Shown here: positions 53,893 to 63,457 of the stretch, piece by piece
How positions within the stretch are numbered: the stretch's first letter is position 1
How the letters are laid out: each line of letters opens with the position of its first letter
From: Falsirhodobacter halotolerans
Lineage (GTDB): Bacteria > Pseudomonadota > Alphaproteobacteria > Rhodobacterales > Rhodobacteraceae
Assembly: GCF_022899245.1 (NCBI RefSeq)
Contig: NZ_JALJAZ010000001.1
Coordinates: forward strand, 1,643,501 to 1,707,500
Direction of reading: 5' to 3'
DNA: 64,000 nucleotides
The notes under the pieces: model-generated
What the model saw: only the letters and a program-made list of their open reading frames with translations
What the model was told of the DNA's origin: nothing
The model's database searches: none
Made by a program: the position numbers and the translations under genes

Positions 53893-54576
53893 GCATCATT
53901 CCGAGAGGCGGGCGGGGGCGGTGGATCGGAAGGCACTGCCATGTCCACCGAACTTATTATCACCCCTCTGCCACGACCGCGGGTCGCTTGGAACAAAGGC
54001 CGCATCGTCGGTCAGAAACGGCCATAGCAACCGAAGCACGTCTGGTCCATCCGAATCCGGCTGGAGATGTCCGGCAATCTGCGGGATCTCGCTCTCTTCA
54101 ACATGGCGATCGACAGCAAGCTGCAAGGCTGCGACCTTGTTCGCCTACAGGTGCGAGACGTGTTCGCGGCAGGACAGGTCCGAGAACGAGCTTCCGTTAT
54201 CCAGCAGAAGACAGGCCGCCCTGTCAGGTTCGAGATCACGGAGACCACCCGCACCTGTCTCAAGCAATGGATCGCCACCCCTGCGATGACGGGGCGGCAG
54301 TATCTTTGGCCCAGCCGGTTCCACGACCGGCCCCACATGTCGACTCGCCAGTATGCGCGGCTTCTTCGCGAATGGGTGAGTTCGATTGGGCTGGAGGTCA
54401 GCAGCTACGGCACGCACTCCATGCGGCGGACGAAGGTCGCGCAGATTTACAAGAAGACCGGCAATCTGCGGGCCGTGCAACTGCTCCTCGGGCATACGAA
54501 GATGGACAGCACGGTTCGATACCTTGGGATCGAAGTAGACGATGCGCTCGCCATCTCGGAAGCCATAGATCTGTAA
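53893..54576 (+). repeat. Direct repeat copy A (with integrase)
   Basis: From GCATCATTCCG at 53,893 to the integrase stop the sequence is nearly the same as 56,308-56,990, including about 48 bp upstream of the ATG. The two copies bracket chrA and the DUF305 gene, in the same orientation. Confidence 0.85.
53941..54576 (+). pseudogene. Small tyrosine recombinase, broken by a stop at codon 29
   Basis: The frame is the same length (212 codons) as the copy at 56,355 and starts the same way, MSTELIITP, but codon 29 is TAG at 54,025-54,027 where the other copy has CTG. The rest is open and includes the catalytic motifs HSMRRTK (HxxR), LLGHTKMDS and the likely Tyr in TVRYLG. A shorter product could start at ATG 54,067, losing about 42 residues. 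Small integrases of this family are common near resistance genes. See the intact but altered copy. Confidence 0.8.
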
Positions 54577-54681
54577 AACGTTAAGATTCACCCGAGGCAC
54601 AACATACTGTTCTCGGGTGAGCCTCCGAGCGTGACCGGATGGGAAATTGCTGACATTCATCTGGCGTAGCGTGCGCCCGGA

Positions 54682-55851
54682 TCAGCGGGTCGCCACTCCG
54701 GCCACCGCGCCGCCCAGAACGACCATCCATGGCGGTGCCCGCCACGCCGTCAGGGCAATGAATGCCATCGCCACCATCGCGAAATCCCCCCGATCGCGGA
54801 TGCCGCCGACGAACAGCGGATCGTAAAGAGCGAGGCCGAGGATGCCGACCACAGCGGCGTTGGCCCCCTGCATCAGACGCAGGGTGCCTGGACGCGTCCG
54901 CAGGCCGTTCCAGAAGGGCAGCACGCCGATCAGCAGCAGAAACCCCGGCAGGAAGATCGCCAAAAGCGCGACCACTGCCGTTGTAATACCGCCCGCCCCC
55001 TCACCATCGACTGCACCGAGCCACGCCGCGAAGGTAAACAGCGGTCCTGGCACCGCCTGCGCCAGCGCGTAGCCCGCCGAGAAGTCCTGCGCCGTCACCC
55101 ATCCGGTCGCCACCGTCTCTGCCTCCAGCAGAGGCAGCACGACATGACCACCGCCGAAGACAAGCGCCCCGGCGCGGAAGAAGCCGCTGGCCACGGCAAG
55201 GTCATGGCTGACCTTTGCCAGCAGCGGGAGCGCGAAGAACAGCAGCCCAAACGCAAGAAGCGCGGCCATGCCCGCACCGCGACCTAGGGGGATGGGCGGA
55301 TGCGCTTCCACCACCGGCTGCGGCCCGCGCAGAAGAAGGCCCGTAACTGCGCCCGCACCAATGGCAGCCATCATTCCTCCTGTTCCCGGCCAAACCACCA
55401 TGATAATCACCGCGCCTACCGCGATAGTGGCGCGCGGCGCGTCAGGGCAAAGCGCCCGCGCCATCCCCAATACCGCCTGCGCAACGATGGCCACGGCCAC
55501 GATTTCCAACCCGTGTAGCAGACCTGAGGGCACCCTCCCGCCAGCCGCCAGCAGCGCCAGCGCTGTCAGCAACACCGCCGAAGGCAGCGTGAAGGCGCAG
55601 AAGGCGGCGATTGCCCCCACCCACCCCGCGCGCGTCAGGCCAAGCGCGAACCCCACCTGACTAGAGGCGGGGCCGGGAAGAAATTGGCACAGCGCGACCA
55701 GATCGGCATAGGCGGCCTCGGACAGCCAGCGCCGCCGGACCACCAGTTCGTTCCGGAAGAAGCCCAAATGCGCGATCGGCCCCCCGAACGAGGTGAGGCC
55801 GAGCTTCAGGAAAACGCGGAAGACCTCTGCGGCACTGCCGGGCACAGGCAT
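54682..55851 (-). CDS. chrA: Chromate transporter ChrA (long, two-domain type)
   Basis: ChrA pumps chromate out of the cytoplasm. The 389-residue membrane protein has two homologous halves: LKLGLTSFGGPIAHLGFFRNELV and the FLPGPASSQVGFALG region in the N-half, and FGGGHVVLPLLEAE with QAVPGPLFTFAAWLG in the C-half. The length is that of the long-chain group. It starts two bases after the DUF305 stop on the same strand. The neighbouring repeats suggest it arrived on a mobile unit. Confidence 0.92.
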   Translation of the reverse strand: MPVPGSAAEVFRVFLKLGLTSFGGPIAHLGFFRNELVVRRRWLSEAAYADLVALCQFLPGPASSQVGFALGLTRAGWVGAIAAFCAFTLPSAVLLTALALLAAGGRVPSGLLHGLEIVAVAIVAQAVLGMARALCPDAPRATIAVGAVIIMVVWPGTGGMMAAIGAGAVTGLLLRGPQPVVEAHPPIPLGRGAGMAALLAFGLLFFALPLLAKVSHDLAVASGFFRAGALVFGGGHVVLPLLEAETVATGWVTAQDFSAGYALAQAVPGPLFTFAAWLGAVDGEGAGGITTAVVALLAIFLPGFLLLIGVLPFWNGLRTRPGTLRLMQGANAAVVGILGLALYDPLFVGGIRDRGDFAMVAMAFIALTAWRAPPWMVVLGGAVAGVATR

Positions 55852-55852
55852 G

Positions 55853-56197
55853 TCAGTCCGGCGCCTCGACGCCCAGACGGGACAGCATGGCCCTCATCTC
55901 CGCGATCTCGTGTTCCTGCGCGTTGATGATCTTGCGGGCCATCTCCTGCGTGGCAGGATCATCGCCGTGTTCCAGCTCCACCCGTGCCATGTCGATGGCG
56001 GACTGGTGGTGCGGAATCATCATCAGCAGGAAATCCGCATCAACGTCGCTCGAGGAGGCCATGCCGTCCATCGCCTCCATCATAGGCACCATAGTGGCCA
56101 TGTAGGGGGCCATCGTGCCATGCCCCTCGTGATCCTGCGCGAAGGCGGGCGGTGCCAGAAGCGCCAGCGTGGCGATCAGGGCGTAGCGTGCGGGCAT
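55853..56197 (-). CDS. DUF305-family secreted protein
   Basis: The 114-residue protein has a signal peptide (ALIATLALLAPPAFAQD) and the DUF305 hallmark FLLMMIPHHQSAIDMARVELEH, with PHH and further methionine/histidine residues that suggest metal binding in the periplasm. DUF305 proteins are often found with copper or other metal-resistance genes. It is cotranscribed with chrA, two bases away; a role in metal handling is inferred. Confidence 0.88.
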   Translation of the reverse strand: MPARYALIATLALLAPPAFAQDHEGHGTMAPYMATMVPMMEAMDGMASSSDVDADFLLMMIPHHQSAIDMARVELEHGDDPATQEMARKIINAQEHEIAEMRAMLSRLGVEAPD

Positions 56198-56307
56198 GGA
56201 TCATCTTCCTCTTCTGATAGCAGCATGCCTCGATCATAAGCGGAACAGGTGAATGTCTGCAAAGGGCTCCCAGCGACGAAAGGCCGTGATTGTGCTATAT
56301 TGGCTCG

Positions 56308-56990
56308 GCATCATTCCGAAAGGCGGGCTGGGGCGGCGGTCGGAAGGCACTGCCATGTCCACCGAACTCATCATTACACCTTCGCCGCCGGCGCGGATCG
56401 CCTGGAACAAAGGCCGCATCGTCGGTCAGAAGCGGCCACTGCAACCGAAGCACGTCTGGTCCATCCGAATCCGCCTGGAGATGTCGGGTGATCTGCGGGA
56501 TCTCGCACTGTTCAACATGGCGATCGACAGCAAGCTGCGGGGCTGCGATCTCGTTCGTCTCCAGGTGCGTGACGTGTTCGCGGCCGGACAGGTGCGGGAA
56601 CGCGCGTCCGTCATCCAGCAGAAAACAGGTCGCCCCGTCAGGTTCGAGATTACCGAGACGACGCGCACCTGTCTCAAGCAATGGATCGCCAGCCCTGCGA
56701 TGACCGGGCGGCAATATCTGTGGCCGAGCCAGTTCCACGACCGGCCCCACATGTCGACGCGCCAGTATGCTCGGCTTCTTCGCGAATGGGTCAGCTCGAT
56801 CGGGCTAGAGGTCAGCAGCTACGGCACGCATTCCATGCAACGGACAAAGGTCGCGCAGATTTACAAGAAGACGAGCAACCTGCGGGCCGTGCAACTGCTA
56901 CTCGGTCATACGAAGATGGACGGCACGGTTCGATACCTTGGGATCGAGGTGGATGATGCGCTGACCATCTCTGAGACCATCGATTTGTAG
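56308..56990 (+). repeat. Direct repeat copy B (with integrase)
   Basis: Nearly the same as 53,893-54,576, about 2.4 kb apart. Recombination between the copies would delete chrA and DUF305 as a circle with one integrase copy. Confidence 0.85.
56355..56990 (+). CDS. Small tyrosine recombinase, intact frame but altered HxxR motif
   Basis: The 211-residue protein is open from MSTELIITPSP to its end and has LLGHTKMDG and the likely nucleophile in TVRYLGIEVDD. However, the HxxR motif reads HSMQRTK: the Arg (CGG in the other copy) is Gln (CAA). This Arg is part of the catalytic set in tyrosine recombinases, so activity is doubtful unless the next Arg takes over. The neighbouring copy keeps the Arg but has a stop at codon 29. 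Confidence 0.85.
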   Translation: MSTELIITPSPPARIAWNKGRIVGQKRPLQPKHVWSIRIRLEMSGDLRDLALFNMAIDSKLRGCDLVRLQVRDVFAAGQVRERASVIQQKTGRPVRFEITETTRTCLKQWIASPAMTGRQYLWPSQFHDRPHMSTRQYARLLREWVSSIGLEVSSYGTHSMQRTKVAQIYKKTSNLRAVQLLLGHTKMDGTVRYLGIEVDDALTISETIDL

Positions 56991-57020
56991 GGAACAGTGG
57001 GCGACCCTTGGTAGAACGAC

Positions 57021-57458
57021 TTGCTTGAGGGTCGCCATTCAGCGCGATTGTGGGACGAAGCTGACGCTCACCAGGCCTGGCGGATATCGCGCACGCTGGA
57101 AGCGGACTTCTGTGTCGAAGCGCTGAACGAAGCCATCCACCGCTTCGGCGCGCCGGGGATCATGAATACGGACCAAGGTTCACAGTTCACAATTTTCTTC
57201 TGGACCGGTCGGCTGAAGCGCATCGGCCCCCGCATCTCGATGGACGGCAAGGGGCGGTGCATCGACAAAGTCTTCATAGAGCGTCTGCGGCGATCGCTGA
57301 AGTATGAATGTGTCTATCTGCACGCTTGGGAAACAGGATCGCAGGTAAAGGCCGCCATCGGATCTTGGATCACCTTCTATAAACATCGAAGATTCCACAC
57401 TGCCCATGGCGGACAGTTGCCCGCCGTGGTCTACTTCAACAGGATCGAAACCAACTAG
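57021..57458 (+). pseudogene. C-terminal fragment of an IS3-family transposase
   Basis: The part from about 57,075 reads like the end of the IS3 OrfB DDE domain: EADFCVEALNEAIHRFGAP, GIMNTDQGSQFT (second Asp), SMDGKGRCIDKVFIERLRRSLKYE (catalytic Glu) and FYKHRRFHTAHGGQLPAVVY. The first part of the protein with the first Asp is missing, and the residues before 57,075 are unrelated. It is a relic, not a working transposase. Confidence 0.8.
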
Positions 57459-57596
57459 CAAGCACAGGCAGTAGCTTAAATATCCCCGGAAAATGTCCAA
57501 GGATCGGGGAGTAGCTCATACAGCCAATCTTGATCGCTTCTCCGTTGAGCACATTCAATCCGAACTGGCGGAGAATATGCTTCGGAACGCGCATCG

Positions 57597-58202
57597 TCAT
57601 CGCCATACCCAAAGGAGTTCTTCGACCGCCGCCATTTCAATCTGTTCGGAAAACCGTGATCGGAAAAGGAACATCAGCGCATCATGCGTGGCGTCAGCAG
57701 ATCCGCAGATTGCGTCTTGGGCAAGGATGACACGGTAGCCTCTGTCGACCGCTCCAATCACCGCCCCAAGAACGCAGACGTCCGTTTCCCCGCCCGAAAT
57801 GACCAACGTATCGACGCCCGTGCTGGCAAGCATTCCGTCCAGGTGTCCTTCGGTCCAGGGGGAATACACCGTTTTGTCTATAACCCGCGCCGGTGGGCTG
57901 AACCTTTCAAGCTCCGGCACAATACGCAAATATTCGGGCGCAAGGCTTTGCCGCGTCATCTCGCTCCACCGTTCGTAATACCGGCGCCAGGTGCCATGCG
58001 CATCTTCGAGACGTTTGGGAGGGATGAAACGGGTGAAGATAGTGCGGTCCGCATGATGCCGTGTCAGGGCTTCGATATTCGGCAGCACCGCGTCCATCCA
58101 TGGCACGGCCCAAGGCAGGCCGGGCCCGAACATGCGTTGCATGTCGATGCACAGATGGATGCAGTTCGGCCCAAGCGGTCCATATCGAAGTCCGCTCGCC
58201 AT
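57597..58202 (-). CDS. Isochorismatase-family cysteine hydrolase
   Basis: The 201-residue protein has the catalytic set of the family: Asp20 in CIDMQRMF, a lysine in VIDKTVYSPW, and the nucleophile Cys in GGETDVCVLGAV. The fold is that of nicotinamidase-like amidohydrolases; the substrate is unknown. It starts one base after the SDR stop, so it is the last gene of an operon of stress-type genes. ATG at 58,202 fits better than the upstream one at 58,250. Confidence 0.87.
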   Translation of the reverse strand: MASGLRYGPLGPNCIHLCIDMQRMFGPGLPWAVPWMDAVLPNIEALTRHHADRTIFTRFIPPKRLEDAHGTWRRYYERWSEMTRQSLAPEYLRIVPELERFSPPARVIDKTVYSPWTEGHLDGMLASTGVDTLVISGGETDVCVLGAVIGAVDRGYRVILAQDAICGSADATHDALMFLFRSRFSEQIEMAAVEELLWVWR

Positions 58203-58203
58203 G

Positions 58204-58953
58204 TCAGTCCCGGGGCTTTGATAGACGACGATGCGCCTCGGCCACCACACCTGCGGGAAGATGTTCGCCGGCGGCGGCCTGAAGCTTGTTCAGGACGCCC
58301 GGTGTCACCTGCTCACGGCCGGCCATCAGGGCCTCGTATCCGTGCCGAGCAACCCATGCGGGATCGTCCTTCTTCATGTCCCCGACGATGGTGTTATCCA
58401 TTCCGGCACGACGAAAGAATTCGGTCTCCGTCGCGCCGGGCATCAGGCATGTGACGGTCACTCCGGTCCCTTTCAGCTCGTGCGCCAAGGCGCCCGCAAA
58501 CGAATTTATGAACGCCTTCGTTGCATTGTAAACGGCCTGGTAGGTTCCCGGCATGAACCCGGCGATCGATCCGGTCAGGAGGATCCGTCCCTCCCCGCGC
58601 GCGACCATGGCATTCGCAAGGGGATGCACCAGGCGGAGGGGGCTCATGACGTTGGTCAGGACGGTTCGCTCGATCCCGTCCAGCGGTTGCTCCAGAAAGC
58701 CATGACCAAGTCCCGTTCCCGCATTCACAAGCAGCAGGTCGACCTCTCTCTCCGCAATGGTCGCGAGGAGAGCCTCATTACCCTCAGGCGTGGCGAGATC
58801 GGCTTCCACAGCCTCGCCGTTCAGCTCGGTCGCGACCTGATGAATGGCCGGTTCGTTTGCCAAAACGATAACGTCATGCCCCTCGGCGGCACAGACGCGC
58901 GCGAGTTCCAGGCCGATGCCGGTGGATGCGCCGGTAATGACGGCAAGGGTCAT
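58204..58953 (-). CDS. Short-chain dehydrogenase/reductase
   Basis: The 249-residue protein has the NAD(P)-binding TGASTGIG at residues 8-15, NAG in LLVNAGTG, the catalytic Ser in LTGSIAGF and YxxxK in YNATKAF. These are classical SDR signatures. The substrate is not known. It overlaps the zinc alcohol dehydrogenase gene by four bases and lies in the same operon. Confidence 0.9.
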   Translation of the reverse strand: MTLAVITGASTGIGLELARVCAAEGHDVIVLANEPAIHQVATELNGEAVEADLATPEGNEALLATIAEREVDLLLVNAGTGLGHGFLEQPLDGIERTVLTNVMSPLRLVHPLANAMVARGEGRILLTGSIAGFMPGTYQAVYNATKAFINSFAGALAHELKGTGVTVTCLMPGATETEFFRRAGMDNTIVGDMKKDDPAWVARHGYEALMAGREQVTPGVLNKLQAAAGEHLPAGVVAEAHRRLSKPRD

Positions 58954-60119
58954 GGATTCAACACCACCTTGATACAGCCATCGGCCTTATCCCGGAATGT
59001 CTTGTAAAGCTCCGGCCCGTCTTCCAGCCGGCCTTTATGGGTGATGACGAAGGAGGGATCGATCTTCCCCTCTTCGATCAATCCCAACAGTTTGGGCAGG
59101 TAGCGCTGCACGGGCGTTTGCGCCATCCGGAAGGTGATGCCACGATTAATGGCCGAACCCATCGGCATCTTATCCAGCAGTCCCGCATAAATGCCAACAA
59201 TCGATACGGTCCCGAAATTGCGACAGCACATGATCGCCTGACGCAGCACATGCGGACGATCCGTGCCCATGAACGTCGCGACCTTGATCCGGTCGATCAC
59301 CGCCATGAACCCCGAGGCGGTGTCCGGCTCGGTCCCGACCGCATCGATGCACGCGTCCGCCCCGCGCCCCTCGGTGCGGCTCATGATCTCGTCATAGACA
59401 TCCACATCGGCGAAATCGAGCACCTCGGCCCCTGCGGCGGCGGCAAGCGCAAGCCGCTCGGGAACCGTATCGATCGCGATCACCCGTTCCGCGCCCAGAA
59501 GAAAGGCCGACCGGATCGCCATCTGTCCCACCGGTCCGCAGCCCCAGATTGCCACCGTTTCGCCCCCCTTTAGATCGCAGAACTCGGCGGCCATGTATCC
59601 GGTTGGAAAAATGTCGGACAGAAACAGCGCCTGATCGTCGGTAAGGTTCGACGGCACCTTGATATGCCCGACATCGGCGTAAGGGACCCGAAGGTATTCG
59701 GCCTGCCCACCGGAATATCCCCCCAGAAGATGGGAATAGCCGAACAGGCCCGCCGGCGAATTGCCCCAGAGGGTCTTTGCCTTGTCGAAGTCGCGGTTCG
59801 ACCGCTCGCACCCCGAGAAGAACCCGCGCTGGCAGAAGAAGCATTCGCCGCAGGCGATGGTGAAGGGGATCACGACCCGATCACCGACCTTGAGCTTGCT
59901 TGTCTCCGCACCCACCTCGACGACTTCGCCCATCGTTTCATGGCCGATGACGTCGCCATGCTCCATGCAGGCCATCACACCGTCATAGATATGCAGGTCC
60001 GATCCGCAGATCGCGCAGGACGTCACCTGAATGATCGCGTCTTTCGCATCCTCGATCTGCGGATCGGGAACTGTTTCGTAGCGCATGTCGCTTTTGCCGT
60101 GCCAGGTCAGTGCTTTCAT
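58950..60119 (-). CDS. Zinc-dependent alcohol dehydrogenase (formaldehyde dehydrogenase-like)
   Basis: The 389-residue MDR-family protein has the catalytic zinc Cys in [26 protein letters not shown], a structural-zinc lobe with cysteines in [17 protein letters not shown], and the coenzyme fold [12 protein letters not shown]. The long insert is as in glutathione-independent formaldehyde dehydrogenase-like enzymes seen in stress clusters; the substrate is unproven. It lies ten bases after the neighbouring SDR stop. Confidence 0.9.
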   Translation of the reverse strand: MKALTWHGKSDMRYETVPDPQIEDAKDAIIQVTSCAICGSDLHIYDGVMACMEHGDVIGHETMGEVVEVGAETSKLKVGDRVVIPFTIACGECFFCQRGFFSGCERSNRDFDKAKTLWGNSPAGLFGYSHLLGGYSGGQAEYLRVPYADVGHIKVPSNLTDDQALFLSDIFPTGYMAAEFCDLKGGETVAIWGCGPVGQMAIRSAFLLGAERVIAIDTVPERLALAAAAGAEVLDFADVDVYDEIMSRTEGRGADACIDAVGTEPDTASGFMAVIDRIKVATFMGTDRPHVLRQAIMCCRNFGTVSIVGIYAGLLDKMPMGSAINRGITFRMAQTPVQRYLPKLLGLIEEGKIDPSFVITHKGRLEDGPELYKTFRDKADGCIKVVLNP

Positions 60120-60129
60120 GGCGATCTCC

Positions 60130-60987
60130 TCAAATGATGGGTTGTCCGCCGGTGATCGCTATCGTCGCGCCGGAGGTGTAGCTGGAGCGGGGATCGGCCA
60201 GCATCACATAGGCCGATGCGAGTTCGGCCGGCTGCCCTGCCCGCTTGAATGGGACCTGCTTGCCAAAATTCGCAACGCTGTCCGCCGGCATCGTGGACGG
60301 AATCAGCGGCGTCCAGATCGGACCCGGCGCCACGCAGTTTGCACGGATGCCTTGCTCCGCCAGTCCTTGAGCCAGTCCGGCGGTGAAATTCTGGATCGCC
60401 CCTTTGGTCGTTGCATAAGCCAACAGGCCGGGATTCGGTTTGTCAGCATTGATCGACGTCGTGTTGATGATCGACGAACCCGGTTTCATATGTGGCACGG
60501 CAGCCTTGGTTAGGTAGAACATGGCGTGGATGTTCACCGCAAACGTCAGCTCCCACTCGTGATCAGGAATATCCGTGATGCTGTCAAACGTAGCTTGATG
60601 GGCCGCGTTGTTTACGAGGATGTCGAGGCCGCCTAGCTCTGCCATTGCCGTTTCTATTATAAGGCGACAATGCGAAGGGTCCTGTATATCGCCTGCCACC
60701 AGCACCGCCTTCCGCCCTGCATCGCGCACGAGCTGCGCGGTATCTTCGGCATCGGCGTCTTCGTTCAGATACGAAATAAGGACATCCGCACCTTCACGCG
60801 CATAGGCAATGGCAACCGCGCGGCCAATGCCGCTGTCTCCGCCGGTGATAATTGCTTTCAATCCGGCAAGACGATCCGAGCCGGTGTAGCTATCCTCACC
60901 ATGATCGGGGCGCGGCTCCATGGCATCGGTGACACCTGGCATGTCCTGCTGCTGCTCGGTTTGTGGGGGTTTCGGATAGTCGGTCAT
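60130..60987 (-). CDS. Short-chain dehydrogenase with N-terminal extension (YghA/GSP39-like)
   Basis: The 285-residue SDR has an extra N-terminal part of about 40 residues ([24 protein letters not shown]), then [31 protein letters not shown] and YATTKGA. The Pro/Gln-rich lead segment is typical of YghA and Bacillus general-stress protein 39 relatives. It heads the operon SDR-ADH-SDR-isochorismatase. The substrate is unknown. Confidence 0.88.
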   Translation of the reverse strand: MTDYPKPPQTEQQQDMPGVTDAMEPRPDHGEDSYTGSDRLAGLKAIITGGDSGIGRAVAIAYAREGADVLISYLNEDADAEDTAQLVRDAGRKAVLVAGDIQDPSHCRLIIETAMAELGGLDILVNNAAHQATFDSITDIPDHEWELTFAVNIHAMFYLTKAAVPHMKPGSSIINTTSINADKPNPGLLAYATTKGAIQNFTAGLAQGLAEQGIRANCVAPGPIWTPLIPSTMPADSVANFGKQVPFKRAGQPAELASAYVMLADPRSSYTSGATIAITGGQPII

Positions 60988-61259
60988 CGGTATCTCCGAT
61001 TCTGTATTTTAAATGCTTATGCAGCCGAGAAGGGGCGTCGCCGAACCCTTATCACCATCACAGTGCGATGCTGATAACCCGGCCATCGCGCCCGGGATCA
61101 AAGGCAACCATGGTCGGGCCCAAGCTGGCGAAAGTCAGGATTCCGCAAAACTTCACCAGCCGGCCTAAATTCCACGTCAGCGCTTTCTCAGCGCCATCTT
61201 GATCCGATAGATGACGTCAGACAAACTAACGGTGATGTCGCGATCCACGGCTGTTCGTG

Positions 61260-62081
61260 TCACATCTGTTCGGATTGGGCACCGCTATTCGGCTTCGCCT
61301 TTCCAAGGTCAGGCACCTGCGACGAGGGCTCCAGAACACCCGTGGTGAATTGGCCCTTTCCGTCAATGGATGGGCCATCCGACCACCGTCCCGAAGCCGG
61401 CGCGCTGCCATCCGCCTGAAATCCGAGATAGGCGTAGCTGAACTTGGTGTTCTCTTCGGCCTGCGGGTGGCTGTTGGGAATGGGAAACGCGGCCGTTCCG
61501 CCCAGCTCCTCGAGCGCGGCCATCCACTGGTTCTGGTGCATGGTGTCACGCGCGATCAGATACTGAAGCATGTCCTTCATGCCCGTATCGTCGGTCATGT
61601 TGTAAAGCCTAACCGCAAGGGTGCGACCCGTGGATTCCGCGGCGATATTGGCAGTCATGTCGGCGGCGATATTCCCGCTGGCATAGATGTGGGACATGTC
61701 GAACGGCACGCCGTCACTGTCCACCGGCATGGCCGACAGCCCCGACGACAATAGGTTTTTCAGGTTCAGTCCGCCCATGACCGCGCCGACTGCTGCGTCC
61801 TTCGCCATCTGCTCCTTGAGGCTGAGGGGAGCGCCCTCAAGGTTCATGGCCACCGCCGTTGCCAGCATCTCGATATGGCCAAGCTCCTCTGCGGCGGTGT
61901 TCATGAGGAGATCGCGGAACTTCGGATTTCCCCGCGCGCCGCAGGCCTGGAAGAAATACTGCATGGCCACGCGGATTTCGCCTTCAACGCCCCCGATCGC
62001 CTGCTGCAACGCGCGAGCAAACAATGGGTTCGGCGCATCGACGCGCACAGGGTATTGCAGTTTATTGTCGGTATAGAACAT
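61260..62081 (-). CDS. Manganese catalase, second copy
   Basis: The 273-residue protein starts MFYTDNKLQYPVRVD, typical of the shorter Mn-catalase group, and has AAEELGHIEMLATAVAM (ExxH) plus a second helix pair around DTMHQNQWMAALEELGG. It differs clearly from the copy at 40.6 kb. It follows two ferritin-like DUF892 genes on the same strand and is probably transcribed with them. Confidence 0.92.
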   Translation of the reverse strand: MFYTDNKLQYPVRVDAPNPLFARALQQAIGGVEGEIRVAMQYFFQACGARGNPKFRDLLMNTAAEELGHIEMLATAVAMNLEGAPLSLKEQMAKDAAVGAVMGGLNLKNLLSSGLSAMPVDSDGVPFDMSHIYASGNIAADMTANIAAESTGRTLAVRLYNMTDDTGMKDMLQYLIARDTMHQNQWMAALEELGGTAAFPIPNSHPQAEENTKFSYAYLGFQADGSAPASGRWSDGPSIDGKGQFTTGVLEPSSQVPDLGKAKPNSGAQSEQM

Positions 62082-62120
62082 AGGAATTTCCTGTCTTTGC
62101 CGTATGCAAATAGGGGCAGA

Positions 62121-62618
62121 TCACGCCGCGTTCTGGGCCGCCGCGTTGATGACACCGTTCGCCAGATCCGAGAGCTTCTTATCCGTCGCCAACTCTTCCT
62201 GCAGAGTGGCATCCAGCAGCTTTGCAGCGTCATCCATGCCAAGCTCGACAGCCCACGCCTTCAATGATCCGTAGCGCGAGATTTCGTAATGCTCGACCGC
62301 CTGCGCGGCTGCCAGAAGGCCGGCATCATGGGCCGGGCTTCCTTTGAATTCTTCCATGATCTCCTGCGCTTCAGAGATAATCCCCTCGATCGCATCGCAG
62401 GTCTTGCCCCGGGGGCGCTTGCCGATCATGTCGAACACCTGCGTCAGACGTTCGAGCTGGGTTTGCGTTTCGTCCTCATGCGTCTCAAATGCCGCCTTAA
62501 GGTCGGACGATTGGGCCGCGCGCGCCATTTTACGCAGGTTCGTCGTCAGTTTTCGCTCAGCATAGTAGATGTCTTTCAGGGTTTCGTGGAACAGCGTGTC
62601 GAGCGTTTTGTCAGCCAT
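62121..62618 (-). CDS. DUF892/YciF-type ferritin-like protein
   Basis: The 165-residue helical protein shows the family's TLDTLFHETLKDIYYAERKLTTNLRKM start, the ETQTQLERLTQVFDMIG helix with acidic residues, and AAQAVEHYEISRYGSLKAWA. DUF892 proteins are ferritin-like and linked to stress, often beside Mn-catalases; their exact activity is unknown. It starts 17 bases after the next DUF892 gene ends. Confidence 0.92.
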   Translation of the reverse strand: MADKTLDTLFHETLKDIYYAERKLTTNLRKMARAAQSSDLKAAFETHEDETQTQLERLTQVFDMIGKRPRGKTCDAIEGIISEAQEIMEEFKGSPAHDAGLLAAAQAVEHYEISRYGSLKAWAVELGMDDAAKLLDATLQEELATDKKLSDLANGVINAAAQNAA

Positions 62619-62635
62619 TTGGGTCTCCTTCGGTA

Positions 62636-63151
62636 TCAGATGTCGGCGCGCTGATCGCTGGCCGACAGGGCGATGTATTGACGGACCACGTCGGGCAGAC
62701 TGTCCTGAATCGCGGCGGCCATCCGCCGCTCTTCGTCAAGAGTCTGCTCAAGCAGCGGGATCGCGGCGGCGGCCCCGGCTTCCTCCGCCGTAGTGATCAG
62801 GGCGGTGTATGCGGCGATCTCAAAATTCTCGAACGCGAAATTCGCCATCGAATTTTTCAAGATTTCGTCGCTGGCCATTGAATGGGTTACGGCAGCCATA
62901 GATCCGGTGAATGACAGCGACACGTCCTTCAGCGTCGATGCGCCTTCGGCGACACCGTCCAGTATCTCATCCAGCCGCGCGATCTGGCCTTCCGTTTCGC
63001 GTATATGCCTGTCGAGCATCGCCGACACGTCGGGATAATGCTCCAACCGTTTTACTTGAGGTTCCATGATGGAAAGCGCCTGCTTTTCCATTGCGTGTGC
63101 ATTGCGCAGACCGTCGACAAAGATGTCGCGGGCCGAAGCTGTGCTGGTCAT
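62636..63151 (-). CDS. DUF892/YciE-like ferritin-like protein
   Basis: The 171-residue protein is related to its neighbour: ARDIFVDGLRNAHAMEKQALSIMEPQ, HIRETEGQIARLDEIL, then FEIAAYTALITTAEEAGA with the helix of acidic residues. The divergence shows it is an old paralogue, not a recent copy. It is the first gene of the DUF892-DUF892-Mn-catalase operon, right behind an EcfG-type promoter. Confidence 0.9.
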   Translation of the reverse strand: MTSTASARDIFVDGLRNAHAMEKQALSIMEPQVKRLEHYPDVSAMLDRHIRETEGQIARLDEILDGVAEGASTLKDVSLSFTGSMAAVTHSMASDEILKNSMANFAFENFEIAAYTALITTAEEAGAAAAIPLLEQTLDEERRMAAAIQDSLPDVVRQYIALSASDQRADI

Positions 63152-63175
63152 GATGATCTCCCCTTATGCCGAGTC

Positions 63176-63200
63176 AACTTAAGGTAGAGAGGAAGGTTCC
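63176..63200 (-). promoter_or_regulatory. EcfG-type general-stress promoter
   Basis: On the minus strand GGAAC (63200-63196) is followed after 16 bp by AGTT (63179-63176), close to the alphaproteobacterial EcfG consensus GGAAC-N16/17-CGTT. The -10 element lies about 25 bases before the ATG at 63,151. It fits the content of the operon; one base of the -10 differs from consensus. Confidence 0.6.
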
Positions 63201-63457
63201 TGCATTTGTGATTGAGGGCGTGAGCCGGAGGCCTGTTCAGCAAAGGTCCGCCCATCCAATATCCGGACGTCCTCATAACAGAGCCCCCGGGCATCTGACG
63301 ATCCTGCCCTCCCCGTCGCGAACGTCCTTTGACAAAGCGAACCATGTCAGGGCCGTCTCATCCTTCGGCGTGACTCAGACGCAAATCGCAATAAGCGGCA
63401 TGGGGTGGCTTCGCGGTGATTTCGGAACATTCGGCGGCGCGGGGGAGTCTGAGGCTT
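63201..63457. other. Divergent intergenic region
   Basis: No gene is apparent between the DUF892 operon promoter and the cupin gene; with the leader of the DUF892 gene the gap is about 300 bp. Short frames on both strands lack plausible protein features. It should contain the promoter of the cupin gene, which I could not locate with confidence. Confidence 0.4.
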
